64,000 nt of DNA from the NCBI GenBank assembly GCA_014904845.1, contig MU119336.1, positions 1 to 64,000 of the forward strand, read 5' to 3'. The stretch comes from Acephala macrosclerotiorum (taxonomy: Eukaryota > Ascomycota > Leotiomycetes > Helotiales > Mollisiaceae). Shown piece after piece: positions 11,168 through 22,251 of this stretch. A program made the position numbers and the translations under genes. Numbering within the stretch: position 1 is the stretch's first letter; each line of letters opens with the position of its first letter. The notes below the pieces were generated by a model. That model did no database searches, had not been told where the DNA came from, and worked only from the letters and a program-made list of their open reading frames with translations.

Positions 11168-13378
11168 ATGGACACCTCCACAACCAACCAAGGCTGGGCC
11201 TATGGAGGACCACGCCACAAGATCATCTTGGGAATCGATTATGGCACAACATTTTCAGGTAAGTTTCTATAGTCATATTCGATACATCGCTGATAAGCTG
11301 TACAGGAGTTAGCTATGTCACGACCGATAAATGTGACATTCAAGACATCAACTTGGTCACAAATTGGCCTGGGACCGATGCTGGCCTTTGGAAGGCACCC
11401 ACTCGAATTGCATATGCACTCGAGAACCTTGGCATGCGTTTGAATCGATGGGGCTTTGAGGTCGATCCTGACCACAAGTCCTACTCTTGGACCAAGCTTC
11501 AACTTGACGCGAATGCACGCCCAAGCGACTATGATGACCCATCGCTGACCAGGCTTTCAGGACAAATTATGATGGCGTTGCCTTCTTTCCGTGATGCAGC
11601 TGGAGTATGCGAAGATTTTCTAAGGGAGCTGTACATTCATACCAACAGGATCCTGCGTAAAGAAATTGATGATTACACTGTGGAGAACACAGTAGTTGAA
11701 TGCTGGATCACATTGCCTGCTATTTGGTCTGAGGAGGCGAAGCATGCCACACTGACAGCAGCAAGAAATGCTGGGTTTGCCAATGGACCCGATGACGAGA
11801 TCTTCACTATCGCAGAGCCTGAAGCAGCTGCCATTGCTACTTTGACGGCATATGCCGATCCTTTTGCGAAAGATGCAATTAAGGTACTATGCCAGGACCG
11901 CGATTTTGTGTGAGAACACGCTAATGCGGGCAGGTCAATGAGCATATACTTATATGCGACTGTGGAGGCGGAACCGTGGACGTCACGACTTACACTGTAA
12001 CCCAAGTCAACCCTCAGTTGACTTTCGATGAATTGTGCATTGGCATCGGTAAGTTGGTGACGCTTTCAACCTTTCGTAATGCCAGCGGCTGACTTAATAG
12101 GTGGCAAATGTGGATCCACATACATCGACCGCAACTTCCATGCCCTGCTCTCTGAGCGATTCGGTCAAGCATTTGATGACCTTTCGTATAACCACAAAGG
12201 GATCGGTAGTGCATTTATGGCGTGTTTTGAGAATGTAAAGTGCGACTTCGGACTTGAGCCAAACCAGACGATGTTTGAGATTGACCAACTGAAGATGGAC
12301 GTTGCAACATCTGCATACTACCAGCCCGATGAAAGAACGGTCGTATTGTCACAGTATGTTCCCAGATTTGATCTCCAGCTATCATGGCCTCTCTTCTAAT
12401 GTCACTTTAGTGAGGATATGAAGGGCCTTTTCGACCCTGTCATCCAAGAAATAACCAGTCTCGTTGAGGATCAGGTCGAGAGAGCCAAGAATAGACGAGG
12501 TGCCCAAATCAATGTAAGAAGCATGCTCACTACACTGTAGACTATCTAAAAACCGTTATGTAGCGGATCATTCTTGTGGGTGGCTTTGGAGGTTCCCCGT
12601 ATCTCCAGAGCGAGCTCACAGGCTGGTGCAAAGCTCATGGCGACATTATGTTGTTATGTCCAAAAGATCCGTGAGTTTCTGCCTTCTTCTCCGAATTTCA
12701 AAGCAGTAACACCTCTGTAGGCAAGCAGCTATTGTCAAGGGCGCTGCACTTCGAGGTCTTGAAGGTCTCACGCCTCGCATTAAGCATGCCCGTCGACATT
12801 ACGGATTCATTTGCGGCATGCCATTTCGACCAGGACGCGATGATGAGGAACACAGCTTTATCAACGAGTTTGACGATATGAAGATGTGTTCAGGACTCAT
12901 GAGATGGATGATAGCTAAGGTATTGTAGCACTATCCAATGCTTTCCACTGACATAGTCTAATCGTTGTGCAGGGTGAAAGCGTCTTCATGGGTGACTACA
13001 GAACAATCTCTGTACATTGCCCTTACGCGCCAGGCAAGCCATTTGTCCATGCTACAATGCTCTACTCGTCAGCACTGAATGCTGTCCCAGAGCGTTATGA
13101 TGATCCCAGTATACAAACCGCATTCACGCTTTATTCTATGACACTAACAATGGGTAGGAGTTGAAGTTATTGGCCGCATTGATACGAAATTTCCGGCCAA
13201 CTTCGATTTCGGCGAGGCACTAGAATCGACATTCAATCCCCGACTTCGAAGAACCGTTTACCGAATCGCTTTCAAGGTTGAGGTCATTTTCGGCGATCGT
13301 GGGGAGAATTTGAAATTCAGAACCTCCATCAATGGCGTGGTGGGAGGGTCGACTCAGGTCATCTTCCCACGCACATAA
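11168..13378 (+). CDS. Hsp70-like ATPase (HSPA12-like fungal type)
   Basis: Nine exons (11168-11258, 11306-11883, 11934-12048, 12101-12353, 12411-12513, 12564-12670, 12721-12919, 12973-13108, 13158-13378) join without a phase error into 600 residues. The actin/Hsp70 nucleotide fold is shown by phosphate-1 GIDYGTTFSG (residues 22-31), phosphate-2 CDCGGGTVD (about 230-238) and the adenosine motif ILVGGFGGSPYLQSEL (about 383-398). The region after the ATPase domain is short and unlike the classical substrate-binding domain with its EEVD tail. This matches the large fungal group of Hsp70-like proteins related to animal HSPA12, whose clients are unknown. It lies inside the subtelomeric accessory block between copies of the coiled-coil family. 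Such genes are often multicopy in fungi, so a housekeeping chaperone role is unlikely. Confidence 0.92.
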
Positions 13379-14449
13379 GGTAGCAGCTTGCTCCTTGGAA
13401 CCTCGTTTTGGAAAGTTAGCAGCATTGTGATACTGGGATGATGGGAATAGAATTGACAGGGAGGTTATGCGGCATCTGACAAAATCTAGAAAGACAACTG
13501 ATCGATTGTGATCTTCCGTTCCTGTGACTCGTGAGCACGTCAATATGGAATCAACATGTACAGCAGATACAAGAAGATTGGCAATGAAAGATCTCGTTCA
13601 CTCGGTGCATATCCATTATCCATACCTTTGATGCAACCTTACGGTATGAATCAATTCATGAGGTACTAGAGCATAATCTGCAGTGCATTAATTTCTGATG
13701 ATGATCGATTCCCAGGGAATCTTACATCCATCTGATCCCACACGACCCATTAATTCTTTTCCGAAGACTGCCCTCATAGAACCTCTGAAGTATACCTCTC
13801 CAGCCAGTGGATTCGAGTCAAGCAAAACAAGCAGACTGAAATCATCCCGCAAGCAATGTATTGTAAGCCGCACAACTCTAATCAAGAGCCAGAAATATCG
13901 CGAGAAGTCCCGTCAAGCTTCTATACTATTTTCAGCTTTGTATTTTCAATGTAGAGATCTCAGAATCTGTTCCATCTCACAACCGAGCGGTCCCGTTCCA
14001 CCTATTTTGGCGACGTCTTTGCAGGCGACCACGCATGTGTCAGGTGTCAAAGAATGCTATGAGAATAATTCGGAAGCATATCTGGCTGTTGACAATTGGT
14101 CCTTTCATACTCGTTGATTAGAGTAGATTTGCGGTTTAGGGTTGTCTAGACCTGGAAATCGAGACACGTTCAAATGCTCTATTCGAGATCATGCAATGAT
14201 AATGTATTTCCCCACCAGATTCCTCCCTTAGACTTTCGGAATTGTATCCTCCCGCGAATACTTTCTCTAAATTTGACGATTCGATGGGATATGGAGGTTG
14301 ATAACCGATACCCGAGGCGTTTGCCAGTCGCCAGCCACTGTGGTAACCTCACACATCACTTCCGCTCGTCTAATCCGTGTCTTATCACACCCAATAGTGT
14401 GTAGCAGCTACGGCACGAACACAACACGGGTCTCCACCTCCCATACCGC
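13379..14449. other. About 1.1 kb without supported genes
   Basis: A plus-strand frame at 13698-14117 (139 codons) lacks any recognisable feature and has no partner exons. Nothing else seen. Confidence 0.5.
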
Positions 14450-14872
14450 TCACGACCGAGTCGCGGAGGACCTTTTCCTTGGTGACTGCAGTGCGGGGCC
14501 ATCGCCCTGTTGATCATCGACTCCAGATTTGCCATGTTCGAGGACGATGAGTTTCGACTGTGTGTCTTGCAAGATGCTCTCTGTCGCCCGAAGCTGAGCT
14601 CGCACAGCCTGCAACTCCTTGGCGCGCTCCTGAGATCTGAGTATATCGCCATCAGGACTGTAAGCATCTCTGAGTAGTTTTGCAAGGTCGTGGTTTTTTG
14701 TTTGCAAGATTTGAAAATTCTTCTGATGTTCCTCGAGAGAAATCTTTGCTGTAGCCAGGGTCGGGTGGGTTGCATCTCGCCCTGAGTCTTCGCGAGTAGC
14801 AAGCAATACAATAATGATTAAGCCCATCACTAATATGATGATCCATTCAACGGGGCCTGGAGCTGAAGACAT
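14450..14872 (-). CDS. Small single-pass membrane protein with coiled coil
   Basis: Single exon, 140 residues, starting at the true ATG at 14872 (the frame upstream lacks an ATG). Residues 9-25 (EWIIILVMGLIIIVLLA) are a strong transmembrane helix near the N-terminus. It is followed by about 80 residues with heptad-like leucines and charged residues (a coiled coil), ending in a polar, basic tail PRKRSSATRS. No signal-peptide cleavage site is evident, so a type III/signal-anchor topology is likely. I do not recognise the family. It is divergent from the dead paralog at 15.2 kb. The clear amphipathic pattern argues for a real gene, but there is no homology evidence available to me. Confidence 0.6.
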   Translation of the reverse strand: MSSAPGPVEWIIILVMGLIIIVLLATREDSGRDATHPTLATAKISLEEHQKNFQILQTKNHDLAKLLRDAYSPDGDILRSQERAKELQAVRAQLRATESILQDTQSKLIVLEHGKSGVDDQQGDGPALQSPRKRSSATRS

Positions 14873-15186
14873 GTCTGCACAGCGACATCTTCTGGCCAAT
14901 AGACGAGTTTTGGTGTTGTTTAGTGGGAATCTAGGATACGCGAGGGAGGTTCTTTTTCCCGGCAGATGGTCGGTGAATGCAAGCTTGAATGAGGAACTCT
15001 AGTGGTGGATTGGTGCCAAAAAGAGAGCCAAGGGGTTGTATTACTTGTTTGTTTTGTGAGGTTTGGTTCAGAATGCGTCAGGAATGCTCGCACGGCAGGA
15101 ATGTATGGAAAGGAATGCACCAACACCCAAGTACGTGTAACAGGTCGCCATACAGAATTCACACAGTTACCAAAACTAAAGCCTAC

Positions 15187-16055
15187 GATGGTAGCAGTTA
15201 ATCGAAAACTTCGGGGCATAGATCAACAAATACTCCGCCTCGAAAACGCTCCTGCCGGTCCTGTAGATGTCAATGACATGACCCATTTGCGAGGCTCAAT
15301 AACTCCGACCCCACCAATTACATTCCATTCATCAAAGATTTCCAGGCTAAGCTTGGCCGTCTTCAGAGGCAGATGAAAAGATGGGCGAGAGAGGGAGCGA
15401 CAAATAAAGAAGCGCCTTGGGAGTCAGCTTCCCAAGCCGACCAAGATTTGTTTATCGAAGCTCTCTCAGAGGTACTTGTTTAAACAAGAGACGTACTACT
15501 TGCATTGAGATCAGGTAAAGGACCATTTGTGCTCCTCAACTCTCTCTTGGTACACGATATATACACCAAAATCATCATCAGCCCATTTTTCTGTTTCGGA
15601 GATTCAGCTGGTAGATCTCAGTTGTCAGACTTATGAAGAGATTTGGAAATGTAAATGTGCACTCAATTTAAGCGATTATTTTCAATGCTAACAAAGCTCT
15701 AGGCGACAAGGTCGAAGCATACACATGGCGCTGGAAAACACTTCGCCATCTATATCCATTGGTTTATCGCAACGGAAGAGGCATTGGTGGGCGAAAGCAA
15801 GACCTATACAACAGAACATACGACAAGGCAACAGAGATCGCACATCAGCATGCTGATATATTTGCTGCTGGCCCAGTTCGTCTGCTTTTCAAGAAGCAGT
15901 TGAACGAGAAACAAATCACCACAATAAGATCAATCTACCAAAGCGCTGGAAACTGTTCGATGAATATGGGAGTTTTGCGTACTGCGCTCAAATGTGTCAC
16001 AAAAGCTAGCTTGAACAGCAAGATTCTAGTTTTCGATAAAGACGACAAAACATGA
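15187..16055 (+). pseudogene. Dead paralog (copy B) of the coiled-coil/helical family
   Basis: The conserved half of the family is readable: NNSDPTNYIPFIKDFQAKLG, MKRWAREGA, LLNSLLVHDIYTKIIISPFF and, after an intron at the family position, AYTWRWKTLRHLYPL, ending at 16055. Three defects break it. The N-terminal frame from the ATG at 15187 does not connect with the frame of the conserved part. An in-frame TAA at 15481-15483 falls between the SEVLV and TRDVLLAL segments, where CAA would fit. A one-base shift occurs near 15,610-15,625, before the TYEEIW segment. It is tandem with intact copy C (same strand, 460 bp downstream), so it probably arose by local duplication and then decayed. Confidence 0.75.
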
Positions 16056-16514
16056 CTGCACACTCATTGGTAAGTTGAGAGGACTATCCAGACAGTATGA
16101 AGGGTGCAGGAGTTGAGTTGATCGTTCACCCTTTGTTGTTATGCTTCGGGGACCAGGGAGGGGCCGCTTATAATAAGGCACATGAGGAACCGTGGGCACA
16201 GGCAGAAGTGTGGCTGACGAATCCTGAGAAGTGAAGCTCGATCTACCTAGATAATTCGGACTGTGAACATATAGCAGGAACGCGATACGAATAGCTAGAT
16301 TAGGGTAGTAGACTTTAACTAAGACTCAAATGAAATTGAGCGAGTTGCACAAAGAATACATGCTGCTCCCGTACAACAGTTGAATTTTTCATTGTCTCAT
16401 GCGATTTTCAACGTGGTGACAACGCCAGCTTTGGCACCAGCACTGCTTTGTTTCAAAAAGACCACGCATGTTCAATGATTGCTGCGAGATCTGGTGCATC
16501 ATCGAAGACCAAAA
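16056..16514. other. Intergenic between copies B and C
   Basis: No open frame of note; should contain the promoter of copy C. Confidence 0.5.
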
Positions 16515-17542
16515 ATGGCTGCCACCTTGGACCCTCGAGAGCAGAGGATCAATGAACTCGAACTACTAATCTCGAACTTACAGGCGGAAAAAGTGCATCT
16601 ACAGAGTAGAATTGACAACCCGCCCACTGCAGGTCTTTGGCGACTAGGAAAAGACAAAAATTATTACCGAGAAGAGCTTCATACGATCAATGCAATTCTT
16701 TCTGAATGGGCGAAGGACTTCGCGACGACTACTGCAGCTCCATGGCAGGATCTCCCCGAATATGAGAGATGGCACTTTATCAATAACATACTAAGCACGG
16801 TAACCAAAGTGAAGGATGGAAAAGCGCCAAAGGGGTTGATGGATGACGAAGGGACGATGTTATTTCTTGATGCTCTAGTCGCCCATCATATGTACAAGAA
16901 CATATTTGCGAGGCCGTTCTTCTGCGCCCCTGATCGCCGGATTGCTTCCCTTGGAGGTGAGCTCTCCTGGGTATACATTGAGCTCTTAAAAGGTGAGCAG
17001 GTCCCAGAAGAAGGATGGGAAAATGCTAAACAATCGCAGGCGATCAGGTGGCAGCACACAAATGGAGGTATGAGACGTTGAGACTATTGAGCCCGCTGGA
17101 TGACCAGAACCTATATGCCCAGACGAGGGCTTTGCTGAAGCAAGCTGCGAAAGATGAGGTCGTCCTGTTCCTCGGTTCAACTATTAACTGTTTGGTGAAC
17201 ATGAACAGGAAGAATGAATCCCACAGACGTCTAGTCGAGATCTTCGAGATAGCTTCGTGGAGAGCATATGATATCTGGTGCGAGAAAGAATACATCAGGT
17301 GCACCACAATCAAAGAATTCGGCGAGATGACATTCGAAGAAGGAGACAGGCGGTGGACAGCGGATGATTTAAGGAATTTGAAAGAGATTGTTGGTGTAGT
17401 GAAAGGAGACGAGGATATGTTGTTCACTCGACCTTGGCTGGAATTGGTTGACTTAGTTGTCGAAGAGAATGCAGGACGAGATAAGCAAGTACGCGAAGAA
17501 GGCGGCTTCCTGAGCATGCCATATTATTTTAGAAATTTTTGA
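16515..17542 (+). CDS. Coiled-coil/helical protein, three-copy local family (copy C)
   Basis: Two exons (16515-16992, 17040-17542; donor GTGAGC, acceptor CAG) give 326 residues. The ATG at 16515 (MAATLDPREQRI) precedes a short coiled coil ELELLISNLQAEKVHLQSRI; an in-frame ATG 12 codons upstream adds nothing conserved. The family anchors are GLWRLGKDKNYYREEL, LSEWAKDFA, LFLDALVAHHMYKNIFARPF and, right after the intron, AHKWRYETLRLLSPL. Compared with copy A, the N-terminal coiled coil is much shorter, while a longer acidic C-terminal region follows the WR..TLR anchor. No catalytic or membrane features. Function unknown. Confidence 0.82.
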
Positions 17543-17997
17543 CACCGTAGCAGCTATTCTCCAGAGTACAGTTCCAGATAAATGAACAAAATGTCAATTA
17601 GATCAGAAATTTCAGGAACTAAATCCCAGTGAGTCTACATGAGTTTAGCACTTCCTAAGTTGTAGGGAGGAGAGGGGCAACGAAAAGGAGGAAGATCAAG
17701 GTTGTGGAATGGCTTGCAAGAGGCGGGGTTCCCGTGCTATACGATGATAGCGGAGAAACACCTTGCACGATTTCTATTCCCCGTGACATGGAAAAGATGG
17801 ATGACTCTATCGTTTATTCATTTCCTGAAGAAGTAGAAGTATTGATACCACGTCAGGCTTTCCTTCTAGAACTGTATGTAGTGTGCTTCATGTGCACAAC
17901 TGGTATCCATGAACGCCGAATCCACCAACTCCCAGCTATGTCCATCCGAGTCTGAAAATATTGATACGCTGAATAGAAGGGGTACTCTTGGAACATA
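17543..17997. other. Intergenic with a weak coding-like frame
   Basis: A plus-strand frame at about 17,660-17,955 reads as a fairly natural protein (VVEWLARGGVPVLYDD segment) but has no ATG-led structure or recognisable domain. It may be another relic in the accessory block. I do not call a gene. Confidence 0.35.
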
Positions 17998-18953
17998 TCA
18001 CATCCCGAGCAGAATCTTCACCACCATCACCACAAGCAAAATCACAACAGCAGCGATTGCTCTGTCGATCCATATCGGGACGCCCTCGTTCGTTCTCCTT
18101 GGGGGTGCTCTTACAGGATTTCCAGGTGGAGATCTGGTTATCGCAGCAGCTGTTGGTCGAAGAACACCTTGCGCAGGTCTCGCCGCAGAGTATGGAGCTT
18201 GTGTTGCTGGAATAGTATTCGCAGTTGGAACATCCATCGCTCCGTCATTAGCAGTCCTCACAAAACCTTCCGCAAGAGCAGTATCCTCCTCTATTGCTTC
18301 CTTCTGCTCCGCATTGGGCTTCATCTCGTCCTTCCATGCCATGCTCAGCTCCTTCGGAACCTCAACCTCACGACTACTGGACCCCTCCTTCTCAGCAGCC
18401 TCCGCACTCTCCTTCAAGATCTCCGCATTGCTCTTCCCACAAATACCACATTTCCACTCCCCGCTATTCTTCGCAACCCTCTCCCGTTCCGCCGCACTGC
18501 AATCCATCCCTCCCAGCTGACCTTTCGGATCCGTCTCCATGAAACTCCTCAATGCAGTCAACGCAGTCCTCACACCCCAAGCCGGCATCCACGTCTCCTC
18601 ATGATGCCCACTTATCGACAGACAAATCTCCCTATTAACTTCGAATCTGCCACTCGGTGTGAGGAAACGGAAGGAGGGTGGACGGAGAGGGTATGTGGGC
18701 GGTAATACGATGCGGCCGTGGTAGATGCCTTCTGCGAACGAGGAAGAGGGGGGGCCGCGGAGGGTGAAGTGCCAGTCGAAGAGGTCTGCATCGTTTGCGG
18801 GGGCGGCATGGAAATCGGGGGAGGGAGAGTTGGCTAGTTCTGCGGCTTCGCGGACTGAGAGTGCGTTAGTGTTGCTGTTGATGAGGGGAGGTCTGGGGGC
18901 TTACGGATTCGTTTTATCGTGGGGGATTTGGAATTGATTCTTGAGGTCGCCAT
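17998..18953 (-). CDS. Ubc6/UBE2J-type tail-anchored ubiquitin-conjugating enzyme
   Basis: Two exons (18953-18905, 18854-17998) give 301 residues. The E2 fold is clear: MATSRINSKSPTIKRI, DWHFTLRGPPSSSFAEGIYH, PPTYPLRPPSFRFLTPSGRF, then NREICLSISGHHEETW with the catalytic cysteine at about residue 94. The usual HPN motif is replaced, as is normal for the Ubc6/UBE2J group. A short cysteine cluster (GEWKCGICGKSN) follows the fold, then a disordered A/P/E-rich linker. The C-terminal 25 residues (RAIAAVVILLVVMVVKILLG) form the tail anchor that places this E2 on the ER. It works with Doa10/Hrd1-type ligases in ER-associated degradation. Housekeeping gene, tandem with the PFA3 gene upstream. Confidence 0.95.
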
Positions 18954-19381
18954 GGCGGTAGCCAGGGGATCAATATCAATATTGGGGATACGAGATTCAG
19001 CAGAGCTCTATTTGTAGATGCTCAAGTTGGAGTGGAAATGTGGGAGAAAGATCTGGACAGTTGGAGCTCCAAGTGGTGATGGATTGAATGAGGCTTAGCG
19101 TGATTATTAGCGCCAATTGAGATGTGGCGGTGCAACTATCCAGAATCTGAGGGATATTTCTCAATATCAAACCCGAGGCTTGGACAATGAGGTATCGTGA
19201 AACCAGAAACTGGCATTCTGTTCAATGTCCCAATCAACGTGGTGCATTAGGATGTTTTGCTTCTCCATCCTATGATCTTCGCTTTGCATTGGGTATTGAT
19301 ATCCTTGCATACCAAGGTCGGCAGATGAACGCGCAAGCATATGTCTTGGGTATTATCTGAACACAGGTACAGTAGAAATCC
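18954..19381. other. Intergenic, E2 promoter and PFA3 3' region
   Basis: No supported gene in 428 bp. The minus-strand tandem arrangement means it holds the terminator of PFA3 and the promoter of the E2 gene. Confidence 0.5.
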
Positions 19382-20874
19382 TCAATCAACGCCATCATCC
19401 TGTCCATCCCAACCTCGTACATCGACCTTCTGTCTCGCCAACGTGTTCCCAAGCAAAGTATTCGTAACCACTCCAACCTTCTGCGGCCATCCAACAGTAG
19501 CCTTCCGGTCCAGAGCCTTCCTCTCAGCCTCGTCTTCGTCGCTGCTGATGTCATAATCATCCTCATGCCTAGGTCGAAGGTCCTCCATCGACACGGCTCC
19601 TGTATTCACATAATCGCCTGGATTTCTTCCCAGTATTCTGTCTGCTTTCGACGTTGATCGACTGGGATATGCAACATAATGTCTTCCTGCACCTTCTCGT
19701 GGTTGTGGGACTGGCGGGGCTGGTTCTGCTCCCCATCCGGCTGCATTTTCACGCGCTCGTTGTTCTTCCCTCTCCCGTGCAATCCTCTCTCTGGCCTCTA
19801 GCCATTTGGGACTTGGTTCCCAGCTCCAGCCATCTCCCGTTGTAGTGATTATCGGGATGAACCATAGTGCCAGCTTCGGTCCAAACAGATGCCCAAGATT
19901 TCGTTTCCAACCCAGGTCGAATGCGCTAGGCAGTTTCTCCGAATCTTGTTCATCGAGGTATGCTTCGTATCTTTCCCTCGCTCGCTGCCTCTCCATCGCA
20001 TCGGAGAATTCGTGATGCCCAGAGTTGAGGTTCTCGCGCTGCTGCTCGTAAGGCTGATGCTGCATCGACTTCCGCAGAGGTGAAAGGTATCTCGTCTTCT
20101 CTAAACATTCAATTGTGGTCTGTCCTCTCGAAGCCAGAATTATATGCCAACCCGTGAAACCTGCCAGAACAAGCCCAATTATTCCTGATATGACTGCCAG
20201 CATCACATAGTTGACAGGCATCAGCGATTCTGTGTATTCCCCTTCGTTCAATATCTCCCTCCAAACCCAAACAGCAGAAACTCCAAAACAGACGAAGCAG
20301 AACAGTGTTGTGTAGATCAGGAAGAGGAGGAACGCTTTGTAATTTCGTAATCCGACACATGTTGCCAGCCAAGGGCAGTGGTGATCCATCTTGAGCACGC
20401 AAGTCCGGCATGTCGAGCAGTGATGTGCACGATCCGGCTTCCGAGCCTGACACTTCTTGCAGAACCGTAGCTCGCCATTCGCCTTGACTGTGAAATTCGT
20501 CGCTTTCGGAGGGGCAGTGGTAGGGAGGGAGCTGTAGCCTTGCGTGGTCGTTGTGCCTGGGCTCGTGAAGACAGCTGTCGTGTACGACCAGTTCAGGAGA
20601 ACATAGAGGGCGATTCCGAGGAACGATGTGCCATTTCCTAGAGAGTCAGCATAAGAAAAACAGAGGGCTTAAGCTGCATACCTATCCAAGCACTTTTCGC
20701 AGGCAGAAAACCGATTGTTGCCTCAACCCAGACAGCCCAGGAGGTTATGGAGTACACGAAGAAGAGAGGGAAATAGGTGGCTCCCAAGCAGCAGTATCTC
20801 TCGCACTTCCTAGCCCATTTTCGAGGCATTCTTGTAGGTGAGGTAGATGGACTTGGTGGTGATAGAGTCGCCAT
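19382..20874 (-). CDS. pfa3: DHHC palmitoyltransferase, PFA3 type
   Basis: Two exons (20874-20682, 20637-19382) give 482 residues. N-terminal MPRKWARKCERYCCLGATYF leads into two transmembrane helices. The cysteine-rich domain is complete: CKKCQARKPDRAHHCSTCR, then CVLKMDHHCPWLATCVGLRN with the DHHC tetrad at about residues 149-152. Two more membrane helices and the TTxE motif (TTIECLE) follow, then a long charged cytosolic tail with DHHEDDYDISSDEDEAE-like acidic content. In yeast Pfa3 palmitoylates Vac8 at the vacuole and so supports vacuole fusion. An in-frame ATG at 20997 would add 41 residues; I chose 20874 because the extension is Ser/His-rich and unlike the family, but this is uncertain. 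Confidence 0.93.
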
Positions 20875-22251
20875 TAGACGGTCATGAGGAGAGAGTTGGC
20901 ATGATGTTTGGTGTTGGTGAGGCGCATGCTCATGGAAAGGAGTTGCTGACGAGATGGAAACACCGGAGGTCAGGTTCCTCCGCGCCGAAGGCTCCATAAA
21001 TCCAACGTCTGTTGTCTAAATAGCCTCGACCTTTATCAACAACTGGCATCGAAATGTCTCCAGCTTCCAGTATCGCAGTAGGTCCGGCCTGAAGTCGAAG
21101 TGATGCAGTCTAAACAAGATTCGATGAAGAATGTTATCTCCAGCGAGCTTCCTTGGCATGCGAAGTTCCAAGAAGTTTTCGGTTCTAGTCTTAGCCTTTG
21201 TAGGCTCTAATAAGCTATGAACGATGAGAAATTTTGGGCTAGATCACATACTAGGTGTTGAGATAAATCTGCCATACGTTTCCGACACTCCTGAGTTGAT
21301 AATAGTCAAAGAACAGTCCAGCTGGGTAAAATGGAGGGAGGCCAAACAGTAGGTATCCTTCAATATCCTGAGTGCACTCAATGTATCTAACCATCAATTT
21401 CAATCACGTACCGTCGTTTCTTGCTTAGTGCTTTGTCGAGGTAAGGGGTAAGTTGGGCAGTTGCTACTCTTATCCAAGTTTTCTACTCCTGCCGAATCTA
21501 GCCAGATTGCTGCCAGAACATCTTTCTTCCCACCGCCAATATCTCCTTCAATTGCACCATTGTCAAGTCATTTTCTACAATCAACCGTCCGCACGAGCCA
21601 AAACATGTCCAAGATATCTGAATAGTCGCCAGTCCATTGACTATATATGTTATCAGGCTTAGATTTCGTCTCGTCTCGACTCGACTCGACTCGACTAGTC
21701 GCTACCTTCAACCTTTCATTCTCCAGACCTTCCGAGATCAACACCCCACCGCAAAAGATACTTTCACTGCTAGTCGCCATAGTTCAACAACCTAACGTCT
21801 CAGTTGCGCCAGTCATTTGGACTGTACGTGATTTAGCCAGGAGATCTCTTTGCCTGTGCGCTAGTCAGTACCTGTCTGCCATCCCCAAGGCCTCTCAACC
21901 GACCAAGACACTCTCGACGAAAGCCGAGGACCTCTAGCCTCAATACTGGACCTGGCTCCCAATCGTCGCAAGCCAATTGATCGCAGGTCTACGGTACATC
22001 TTGGTATGTCTGCTCTTCGCCCCCAGCTCTGCAGCTCAACGCCTTCTATTATCTGCGATCCTCTGGTGCTCACAGCTTACCAAGCCTAGATAACAGGAGC
22101 ATTTTTCTTGTCCTGTAACACTCGAATTTCACCTTCGGTTCCTTGACACAGCCTACCTCTTGTCGTCCGATCAGGCTTCGTCGCAACTCTCCACAACGCA
22201 CAAATCGACCACCAAAACCCTTCTTCTCTATACTAATGCAAGTCTACCACC
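20875..22251. other. Divergent intergenic region with long leader
   Basis: About 1.4 kb between the starts of PFA3 (minus) and the C2H2 gene (plus). No gene recognised. It contains a short TCGAC tandem repeat at 21667-21700 and C-rich, pyrimidine-rich stretches typical of fungal promoters and 5' leaders. Confidence 0.5.
21667..21700. repeat. TCGAC pentanucleotide repeat
   Basis: Four to five consecutive copies of TCGAC, flanked by TCGTC and AGTCG variants. A small microsatellite in the leader/promoter region of the zinc-finger gene. Confidence 0.85.

Noticed and set aside
13698..14117. 139-codon plus-strand frame
   Set aside because: Ser/Lys-rich without any domain or codon pattern supporting a gene.
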